Assembly (NCBI GenBank): GCA_026119855.1
Contig: JAOWBW010001045.1
Location: forward strand, 434,001-498,000
Source: Campanula takesimana
Taxonomy: Eukaryota; Streptophyta; Magnoliopsida; Asterales; Campanulaceae
Direction of reading: 5' to 3'
DNA length: 64,000 nt
Positions 55,272 to 64,000 of the stretch are shown piece by piece (the stretch's first letter is position 1; every line of letters starts with the position of its first letter). A program made the position numbers and the translations under genes. Below the pieces are notes generated by a model. That model worked only from the letters and a program-made list of their open reading frames with translations, was not told the DNA's origin and did no database searches.

Positions 55272-57818
55272 ATGGTTTAGTTCTAAGCCTGGATAGGGTC
55301 TATGGCCTAGGTTGGGTTAGTCTTGGGTGTGTTTTTGACGTCGAGTGCTTCGTTACTTGTTGTTATACCATGCATATGACTAGTGTTGATAGTGTTGATC
55401 TAGTGGGGATTAGATGGTTTGAGAATCGAGAGAGCGAGTCTTTAAAGACTTAGGCGTATCTATCTTGTGCAGTGGACATTGTTTCGTGCTATATATGCAT
55501 GCTTGTCCTCATTTCTTGATTTACGTGAAAGTGTATTCTCTAGTAAGAGACTACATGATTGATATCGTTATTTATAAGAGCTTGATAGAAGTGTGGGTGA
55601 TAACACCCTATACGTTATATGTTAACTTCGTCATGTTACTTGCATGGGACATTGATGCGATACGTGTTATGGATTGGCTTTTACGTGTTATGATCTGGCT
55701 TTTTATGTGTTAGGCCTTTCTTGTTTGCCATAATAGATGGTGAATATTTCTATGCTAGTATGCTTGACTATTTATGTGAGCGTGATATAATTATGTATAA
55801 TATTCATGTTCTGCATTGAAAGCTCGAAAATGATTATCAAGGTTGTGCTGAATGTTTAGCATATGTGGTTGATGGAAGAATGTCTACACCAAAATTGAAG
55901 GATGTATCATTCTTTGTGAGATCACAGATATAATTTCTACTGAGTAGTACATGATACATGATGAGAACCTTGAGTTATCTTGAGTTGCTACGGTACAAAT
56001 ATAGTGCTGATATCTAAATCAATGTTCATGACATCGGTTGAGTAAAAGAGTTGAAGATTCAACTTGAGGAATTTCTTGATAGAGGATTCACCCAGCTTAG
56101 TATATCTGCGTGGGGTGTATCTGTATTGATTGGCATGAAGAGATATGATACTTTGCGATTTCATATTGAATGCAAAGAGTTCAACCAGGTGACTATAATG
56201 AACCAGTAATTGTTATCGTGTATGGATGAATTATTTGATCCCTGAAGTTAATCAGTGGTCTATTCAGTGTTTGATTGATAAGTGGCTACCATTATTTGGA
56301 AAGTCAACTATGAGGATATACTGAAGACATCTTCTTATATCAGGCATGCTTGTTATGAATTCGTGATTATGCTATTTCGATTGATATGTGATCTAGCAGT
56401 ATTGATGGATTTGATGAATAATATCTTCAAACCATAATTTGATTTCTTTGCGATGAATTGATTAATGACCTAGTGGTGTATACCAAGTCGCAGACTGAGA
56501 ATTGATTGTATTAAAATTTCTTGAGAGAAACAATTGTTTCCAAAAGCTAGCAAGATATAGAGGATCTATTACCTTGAAGTGGATGCCTGAAGTAAGCATC
56601 TTTGTTGACCTATATAAGTGGAAACAACTGAGGTACGCATGTTCTTGAGATTTTCTTGATCTTGTTAGAGATTCATTAATGAATTTCGAAGGTAGCTCTA
56701 TTATTAACTATTTGACACAGAAAGCTACGCTTTCCGATGGATTGATAAACGTGAAGCCAATTTTTTTTAAAATATTGAAATGATGGATGACCATAACTTC
56801 AGTATTTGACCTTGCCTAATGGATTCGACTAATATGATGGTTATTTGGAGGATATGACCAGTGTTATTATTTTCTAGTGTATGTGTCAAGATTCACCAAT
56901 ATAGTGGATATGATAAATTCATTATGCATAGTGAAGCTCGAACAAGAGATAAAACGTGTGTTAATTCAAAATGGTAACGTACTTGTATATGCTTAGAGGA
57001 GATTGAATCTTTATGAATAGAATAATTCTACTCATGACTTGAAACTGATTGTGATCCTACGGCTATTGTATTAGCGGATTCATTGAACATAAAGACTTGT
57101 ATTTCATGATTGATGGTACTGAATGGGAGAAAATTTCTGAGTATTCCACTAAATCCTTGAATTGCGATTATTTGAAACCAGAATATCAGAGATCGTTTGA
57201 TTTGTTATAATCCTTTGAGATTTGTGAATATATGAATATATTACGATGGATTTCGTGGAAGGATTATCATTTAATAGATAAGTCCCGATGATATTGATTA
57301 TACTGGATTGATTAATCAAATCTGCTTGACTTTATGTGTTGTGATGTTATGATTGATACATCTTGATTACATGGGATACCTGTGGATATAATATATGACA
57401 GGTATTCTTGTTCTACATCTAGTTCTACACCTTGTTTTACATCTTGAGTATGATAAATTTTCTGAGCACTCTGGATATTTAACCGAGGTTGCTTCTTGAT
57501 CATATGTTGCGAGCATGTGAAGTGGATTTCCTTGTGGCTATTGTATGAGCTTGCTATTTAGTGGAAATTCCATCACACAAATTACTTAGTATATGGGTAA
57601 CTGCTTGTATGGATACTTGATTCTAAAGAAAATGTCTTGAGCACGAATGCTTCTTATGAAAGTTCATGGGAAAGTCACGGTATCGAGAAGGTTATGTGAG
57701 AATAATACTCGCAGGTAATTGATAATATGGTGTGGTATACCATATTCTTGCTATTCTTGAGTTCTATTTGTTATTTATATGTGTTACAATTTCGATCAGT
57801 AAAATTCGAGGACGAATT
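55272..57818 (+). pseudogene. Tekay-A internal region, heavily degraded pol
   Basis: No frame exceeds about 80 codons. Faint chromovirus RT is visible at 56069-56225: LDRGFTQLSISAWGVSV and an RFHIECKEFNQVTI-like stretch matching the Tekay LDRGFIRPSVSPWGAPV and DYRKLNQVTV segments. RNase H-like traces (a degraded LMQNGKVIAYAS-type segment) lie near 56950-57000. I see no protease, integrase or chromodomain. The element cannot have supplied its own enzymes. Confidence 0.7.
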
Positions 57819-57837
57819 TTCTTTAAGGAGGGGAGGA
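57819..57837 (+). other. Tekay-A polypurine tract
   Basis: TTTAAGGAGGGGAGGA immediately before TGTAACGCC. Preceded by the GAGGACGAATTTTC segment common in Tekay elements. Confidence 0.85.
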
Positions 57838-60800
57838 TGTAACGCCCGTCCTAATTCCTGTTAAATTCTCGACTTGCATATTTATATGCTATTTTATTTG
57901 AGTTAATTATTTAACTAATTGAGCAAGTTTAAGTCCTAATTGTTCAAAGTTGAAATTTATGGTCATTTGTGAAAATTAAAGTTTAGGGGCTAAAATGCTC
58001 AAATTAAAACTTTAAGGTCCTTTTTGTCAAAAGTGAAACTTGAGGGGCCTAGTTGCAATTCTTGAAACTTGAACGGATAAAACTTGTTGTTTGCCTCTTC
58101 TTCCTCGGTATCACTTTCCCAATTCTCTCTTGCTCTGTGTATACGTAAAGAAGGTTAGGGTTTTACCCTATTCTCGACTCCTCTCGCTTAATTATGCCTC
58201 TGTTCAAAAATCCGACTCCGCATAAATGATCAGGGCGGTGAGTAGAGCATTTTCTGTCGAACAGAAATTAGTTTGGGTGAATTTGATTTCGGAGTAGGTA
58301 AGTCACTAGCTCCCCCTTGCTTGTAATAACATACCTATATATTATTCTTGATACTTATGCTTGTTAATTTCGTGATTTGAATGATTTTTGTGATACTTGT
58401 AATTTTGGGACGAAGGGAGTATTACTATGTTGATAGTCAATTCGTGGAACAAGTGAAAGAATCCTTCTTGATGTGTTTGAACCTGGGAATATGTTAGTAT
58501 AATTATACTCCTAAATTTGAGACGGTAAAATATTAACTTGATTTAAATGTTATTAGAAAAATTGTACCATTATTTGTGGTACGGGAAAATGAATGAAAAT
58601 ATCCCTAAATGAGTATATTAGTATATTAGAAAGTTATACTCGTACTTTTGGGACGGTGAAATATTTAAATGGAATAAAAGAAAATTATCCTATTATTTGT
58701 GGGACGGTAAAAGAAATGTTTGAACTTGTTTGTATGTCTTGGGTATTGCCTAAGTATTAGAAAAAGTATACTCCTACGCTTGGGACGGAGAATTATTCAA
58801 CCTGGAAAAGAAATGAGCATTGGCCGGAAATGTGCAGTGTGCGACTGCACAAAATTTATTGGGCGACCGCCCATCTTTCTGGAATGTTTTTCAAAGGATT
58901 CACCTGCTAGTGTGCGGCCGCCCGGTCCATTATGAGCGCCCGCCCGGGTGCCCTGAAAAATAAAAAGCTTGTTTAAAGTTTGTATAAGCTAGAAGTAAAC
59001 ATAGTTAAGGTATATAGCCTTAGTAAGATGTCCTAGCAAGTGTTACGACACCTTAAGGGCATCAGAACTTGGTCTTGAACATGAATATTCAAAGATTTGA
59101 ATAGAGAACTTGAGTATAAGATTAAGAACTCTTTTATATGTCTTGAAAGTGCTATGAACAAGCACTAATGTGTTATATGTGTCTTGAAACCAATGTTTGT
59201 GTACCTTAGGGGCATTAGAACAATGTCTTGAGCTTGAACATCCCAAAGTATAGGATTAAGAACTTGTAAGTATAAGATATGTAACTCTTTTACTTAGCTT
59301 GAACTTGAAGTATAAGACAATTAAATCTTGTACATGACTTGAATATCCAAAGATTAGAATAATAACTTGAGTATAAGATAATTAATTCTTGTACATGTCT
59401 TGAACATCCAAAGAATTGGATTGAGAACTTGAATATAAGATGATAAAATCTTGTACATGCCTTGAAACCAATACATGTATATGGTAGTAATCTTGTAGGT
59501 GTTAGTTATAGAACACTAGAAGTATCAGGACAAGATCCTTAGATTGAACATCCAAAGAATTGGAGTGTGAACTTGAATATAAAAGGAAGAACTCTTGTAC
59601 ATGACTTGAAACCAATACGTGTGTATGGTAATGAACTTGAAAGTGCTATGAACAAGCACTAATGTGTTAGAACTATCCTTGATGTGTATGTGCAAATCTT
59701 GCACATAATTACTTGATAGAATGTGGCTTGTTGACTACTTGATACTTGGTATTAATAACCAAAGAGTTAGAATGTGGAACTAGATAGAGAATGAATAACT
59801 CTAAGACATACTTGAATCTAATACGTGTGTATTGAAAGTGCTATGAACAAGCACTAATGTGCTAGTAATTAGTTTTAGTCGTGCATATACTCAATGAAGT
59901 ATATAAAGTATAAAGAGGATATCTTGTTCTTGAGATGAGTTCCTAAAGAAAGAGGGACTAGTGTAATATGAAGATAATTCATAAAACAATGATTATAAAA
60001 CACAATATGTGTTGGAAAATGTATTTGATGATTAGCGATAAATATACGCGAGGTATGATTGTGACTAGATACAATACGACCTATTCGACTACGTGCTTAG
60101 AGTCTAAGATGTTAGGCTCTACTTGATAGTAAGGGTATCGTGATAGACACATTAGTGTGTTAAAGGTTATATGAATATGTACGTGCAAATATGGCATATG
60201 ACAAAGTGACATAAAATGACATACCCTACTACTTGGTTGGGTTCTGTTATTAATAGACTCTAATTTGGCTTGATTGTGTTACGAGGACACATTACGTGCC
60301 ATTGTTATACTGATTTGTATTCACAATTATTACGTGCGTGTACTTGTATTTGGTGAGCACATGATTACATGGTTCATGAAGAGCTAGTCCACTACTTTTG
60401 GACTTAGTTTTATACTCTTGTGGTTCAAGTAAACATCTACTTGTGCATTCTTGTGTGACTCCAGCTGGTCCTTGCTTGCTCGGAGATGTATAGGTTCACG
60501 CTTATCATGAGGCTGGGGCCAAAGTGATAATCGGGTGCCTATGTATCTGCGCTTGACCCCTTATTACAGGCCATAGTAAGGGCATAGTTTCCTTTATTAG
60601 AGCAACACACCTGATAAAAGTGAATGCTAAAACTCGTGAACTCCTCGTGAATCTTGTTCTTGTGAGTGATACTGGTTATCGGGTCCTCTTTTGTACTGCA
60701 CATCAGCAACTTGATTGATTGTGATTTGTCAACTGCAATAAGCAACGACAACAATGGTTTACTTGGGAGGAATAAGGTTGGAATATCCTTTGTAACGTGT

Positions 60801-61371
60801 TAGTTTAGCCTTATGTGCTAGTTACTTGATGAGTTGGCTTAACCTCTCATATACTTGTTACTTGATGACATCTTGAGCATGATTACTTGATAATCTTCTT
60901 GATTTGCATGATTACATGATAACATGCTATGTACTTGTATCTAGTAACTTACTGTGATTTATCTCACCCCGTTCCTTGTTTATTTGTTCCCCCCCCAGGA
61001 AAGCAACTGGTAATACGTTGTGAGGCTCGACTTAGCAGGGGCTTACTTGGCAGGTTGTTCTTGTTGGGGATTGTTATCATTTCCAGTTTTGGTGAAGACG
61101 ATTTGGTATCAGTTGTTTAGACTCAGTATATTGGGTAGATTTGTATAGTTCTTGTAATGCAAGCTTATGTATGTTTTCCGCTGTGTATAACCACATTTGG
61201 TTTAAATTTCTTGGTATAGAACTCGTTGTGAGCTATCTTAGCTCGTTCCTCTTGAGTATTTATATGATGTTAGTTTGATAAGCAGATGTCATTCAGTTTT
61301 TCGTTTCTTGTTAGTCACGCGCACCAGGTTCGAGGTTCTATTAGGGAATCCCAGGACTTGGGGGCGTGTCA
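57838..61371 (+). repeat. Tekay-A 3' LTR
   Basis: 3534 bp, uninterrupted. It has the palindrome cluster (58831-58955), hairpins AGTGCTatgaacaAGCACT (near 59146, 59640 and 59837) and the candidate intron (donor 58298, acceptor 60998). It lacks the 75-bp duplication seen in the two solo LTRs. Confidence 0.95.
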
Positions 61372-61376
61372 GGTCA

Positions 61377-62007
61377 GGTAAAGATTCAATCTCATATGAA
61401 GTTCTTGATTCAAAGTTGATGTAGGAGACCAGACGAGCAGATCCGCCCGGACCAAACCAGCTGACTAGGCGCCCGCCCGCAGTACACCGAGCACCCGCTT
61501 ACTTGGGGTTGTCTTCGGCGAGTAGTTTCTGGACAAAGCGAGCGCCCGCCTAGGTCCTACCAAGCGCCCGTCTGGAATGTCGGCCAGGAATTCCAGATTT
61601 CGTATTTTTACGTTTTTGCGCAGATGTTAGGGTAATTTCGGGATTATTTGTTTGATTAGGTTTTGTTATTTATTAATTAGGGTTTTGTTATTTGTAGGAA
61701 TATAAATACTCTTTTAGTTCATTGTGTTAGGGTTAGTTTTTGATTAATTGAATTTATTTCAAAGAGTTTATTCTCTTTTCCCTGGTGGATTCCGGGTTTT
61801 CTCTGGTGGATTCCAGATTTGTGTGTTTGAGGGTTCATCGCTTGTGAACTCTTGTGATTAGTGCGCTAATCAAGAATACCTATCGCTTCCATGCTGCGTC
61901 AGGTATAACGGACGCAGCACGGAAGCGATAGGTACAAGCTAGATGGACAAGTTACCAACCAAAATAACACACGTATGAGGTAGTAATAATAATTACTAAA
62001 TTCCTAC
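61377..62007 (+). repeat. LTR-like relic with GC-rich cluster
   Basis: GC-rich cluster at 61426-61572 (GCGCCCGCCC, GAGCACCCGC, GCGCCCGTC variants), then TATAAATACTC (61694-61704) followed by leader-like sequence, so possibly part of a Gypsy LTR. It ends in a strong hairpin (61877-61934). From 61942 the sequence resembles 41627-42050 (CTAGATGGACAAG...CTAAATTCCTAC). Confidence 0.5.
61877..61934. repeat. 24-bp-stem hairpin
   Basis: Left arm 61877-61900 and right arm 61911-61934 are inverted copies (23 of 24 positions) around a 10-base loop AGGTATAACG. Inverted-repeat ends TACCTATCGCTTCC / GGAAGCGATAGGTA. Confidence 0.92.
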
Positions 62008-62178
62008 TGTAATAACCGGCCCTTAGGCCATTTATTATTTTATTGCGCAAAACTCTTTTATTTGTTTTGGACTCAATTAATTAAGGAGTAAGAATTGAAC
62101 TTAACTTTGGGCTCAATCAAATTAAAACCCATTAGGAGTAGTGAATCCCTTTTTGTTAGGGAATTGGAAACCCTAAAA

Positions 62179-62187
62179 TATATATAC
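62179..62187 (+). promoter_or_regulatory. Candidate Tekay-C TATA box
   Basis: TATATATA preceded by ACCCTAAAA and followed by a CT-rich start region and a GA-rich leader, the normal order for a plant LTR promoter. Confidence 0.5.
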
Positions 62188-62350
62188 TCTCTCAATTACC
62201 CTAGCATTATTACTATCTCACAAAAGAATAGAACGGGAGAAAAGAGAGAGGAAGCTACGCAGAGAGCGAGAGCGGAGAAAGAGATCTAGGTAGAGAGAAA
62301 GAAGGCGCTGGGAGAGAAGGAAAAAGGGGAACCCGAGTTATTCATCAAAG

Positions 62351-63571
62351 GTACTCCCAAATCGCCTAATTGTTTTTATTATGAATCTTTAAGGTTATGA
62401 TCTAAGAACCCTAAAAGCCATATTTTTGAACTAGGGTTTGATTGAATTGAATTAAGAAGAGGAAGAAGAAGGATTATGTGTATGTGTGTGCGTGTGTCTG
62501 TGTGTGTACTGGTGTGTGTATGCGTGTGTTTGTGTATGTAAATAGTGCGTGTGTGCTATTATGGCAGTGTGTGTGTGTGTGCGTGTGTTTGTGTGTGTAA
62601 ACAGTGTGTGTGTTTATGTGTGATGTGAGAGTGAAATTAGTGTGTGTAATTGAAGAATGAGAATTTGATTTTTTGAATAGAAACTATGAAACCCTAGGTA
62701 TGAATTGATGAAACCCTATGGGTATTTTGGTAAACCTAAAAAAGGTATTTTGGGTATGAATCTAATTGGGTAATATGAGAACCATAGAAAGAATATTAAC
62801 CTTAAAAGGAGTTAAAAGGTATAACTCGTAGGTTAATGATAAGAAAAGTAAAGTATAATGGGGACGGAAGTAAAAAGTATTACTTTTGTCTAAGAATGTT
62901 ATTTTCGCATGATTGTAGATACGTGCGCGTGATTTTGCAAGGAGAACTAAGTCTAGCTACCCAGTGGCCGGTAGTATTTGAACTCTTATGACATGAAACG
63001 TCTCTTGAATTGATCTTACCCTTGATGTGTATTGTTCAATAGGTATCTAAAGTGAATTGAAATTGCTCTATGTGTTCTTGTACCTTTGAACACTATGTGA
63101 AATATTACTGTATCTAAGTGAAACAGGTATAGTTAGCTTTGTCTGAATGAAAAGGACTTAGCACGAATTAGTCTGAAGAAAATGACTAAATAAATTGTCT
63201 AGTTTGAAGAAAAGAACTTAGACACTTATATGCTATTTGATGAAGTAGCTTAATGATCATGATCTAAACTAATAAGGGAGCACCCTGAAAAGGTGTAAGG
63301 TCTCTTATTCTCTTAACACCCTGAAAAGGTGTAACACCCTGAAAAGGTGTTTGAAACTATGGAATTGACGAACTTGTGATAGGGCCACAATTTCTTTAAG
63401 TATTGTAACTGTATTTTGAAAGTGTACAGTTAAGTTATTAATGATTAGCCTTTCATTGAAAGTATTTGTTTGGCTCCGTTCTTTCGGTCATCTCTTCTTA
63501 GTACCCAGAGAGATCCCGTATGAACTTACTGAGCATTGTTCGCTCACCCCTTTCTTATATTATTTCCCCAG
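62351..63571 (+). other. Candidate intron in Tekay-C 5' LTR
   Basis: CAAAG|GTACTC donor at 62351 after a purine-rich leader; CTTAC (63525-63529), TGAGCattgttcGCTCA stem-loop, pyrimidine tract TTTCCCCAG|G acceptor at 63571. It has the same element order as in Tekay-A and Tekay-B. No RNA data. Confidence 0.45.
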
Positions 63572-64000
63572 GTAAAGATTAGAGGGAATGATTGGACCGC
63601 AAGGAAGGACAGTTCGTGGTTCAATTGAAGAGTTTTAAGATATTTGTTTTGTTTTATGTTGGAGCTAGTGGGTTGTACTAGCCGTTAAAGTTTGAATTAT
63701 AGTTATGCTTCCGCACTGTTTTGAATTGTGGTTAGGTATACTAGCCGTTACCAGTGAACGTTGGATTTGAATTGTGTTTGACGTTTGGGATTTCCTAGTT
63801 TATGGATAATTATTATTATTGGAAAGTTTGGGTCGTTACAGTTGGTATCAGAGCTATGGGATTAGAGCTTCAAAGGGATAGGAACTCTGATTTTGAATAG
63901 GTTTGATTTGAGCGTTTTAAGAAGACTAAGATTGCTTGAAATCAAACTAGTTGTTTATGGAAACCTACTATTTTAGGAAAGAACCTAAGATAAGAATTCC

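Larger units (their letters stand above)
42922..61371 (+). mobile_element. Tekay-family LTR retrotransposon with degenerate pol (Tekay-A)
   Basis: Starts TGTAACGCCCG and ends GGGCGTGTCA, with the exact target duplication GGTCA (42917-42921 and 61372-61376). The 5' LTR (42922-55255) contains the nested Tekay-B element; without it the LTR is about 3.52 kb, matching the 3' LTR of 3534 bp. Primer site and polypurine tract are in place. The 2.6-kb internal region is only faintly recognisable as chromovirus pol and encodes nothing. It is the same family as the solo LTRs at 11576 and 15928. Confidence 0.95.
62008..63840 (+). repeat. Tekay-C 5' LTR
   Basis: 1833 bp. It has a TATA-like TATATATA at about 62179-62187, a purine-rich leader, a (GT)n stretch (62478-62615), three CACCctgaaaaGGTG hairpins (63281-63347) and a candidate intron (62351-63571). 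Confidence 0.9.
62008..64000 (+). mobile_element. Tekay-type LTR retrotransposon, 5' end only (Tekay-C)
   Basis: LTR from TGTAATAACCGG at 62008 to GGGTCGTTACA at 63840, then primer site TGGTATCAGAGC (63843-63854). The internal region continues beyond the window. The candidate TSD pentamer is CCTAC (62003-62007); the partner is out of view. Confidence 0.88.

Noticed and set aside
62095..62289. 64-codon plus-strand frame in Tekay-C LTR
   Set aside because: It spans the TATA box and purine-rich leader of an LTR, so coding is unlikely.

Overview
This is repeat-dense plant nuclear DNA, almost certainly from a eudicot. It is AT-rich, contains a 100-N scaffold gap (37933-38032), and consists mostly of nested transposable elements plus one endogenous pararetrovirus. 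I found no convincing host protein-coding gene, rRNA or tRNA gene. The organism call rests on the element types: Ty1/copia (including an Angela-like element), Tekay/Del-type chromodomain Gypsy elements, TRIM, Stowaway-like MITEs, hAT, a probable Helitron, a tRNA-derived SINE and a Caulimoviridae-like insertion. I cannot name the species. Layout: 1-1522 is a probable minus-strand LTR relic with CGGTC-rich palindromes. 1528-10640 is a nearly complete Angela-like copia element (+; TSD TGTAT) whose 3' LTR carries a 751-bp non-autonomous hAT (TSD CATTATAT). 10660-24475 is a second copia element (-; TSD CTAAC) broken by two 3.6-kb Tekay-type solo LTRs in opposite orientation (TSDs ACCAA and TCTTT). 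24476-30282 holds a tRNA-like relic, a Stowaway-like MITE and a probable Helitron into which an autonomous-type but broken hAT (25523-29186) has inserted. 30283-37932 is an endogenous pararetrovirus with a 471-bp terminal direct repeat; its second copy runs into the gap. 38033-42921 has a truncated Tekay-type LTR, two MITEs, a four-LTR TRIM array with a single AACAT TSD, a SINE and a 270-bp tandem duplication. 42922-61371 is a Tekay-family element (TSD GGTCA) with similar LTRs but an almost unreadable pol. Its 5' LTR is split by a younger Tekay element (45838-54642, -; TSD GGAAT) whose gag-pol is recognisable end to end. 61372-64000 holds another LTR relic with a 24-bp hairpin, and the 5' LTR and primer site of a further Tekay-type element running off the window. 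Element boundaries are unusually secure, because most are fixed by TG...CA ends, matching 5-bp (LTR) or 8-bp (hAT) target duplications, primer-binding sites and polypurine tracts read directly. The most interesting signals are: (1) palindromes with a GGTC/GACC core clustered in several unrelated retroelements; (2) a candidate intron inside the LTRs of three or four Tekay-type families, with donor, branch-point-like stem-loop, C-rich tract and CAG|G acceptor in the same order; (3) a degenerate Tekay element that appears to have moved in trans; (4) the TRIM A-B-A-B array; and (5) the pararetrovirus terminal repeat, left-junction gap and gene order.
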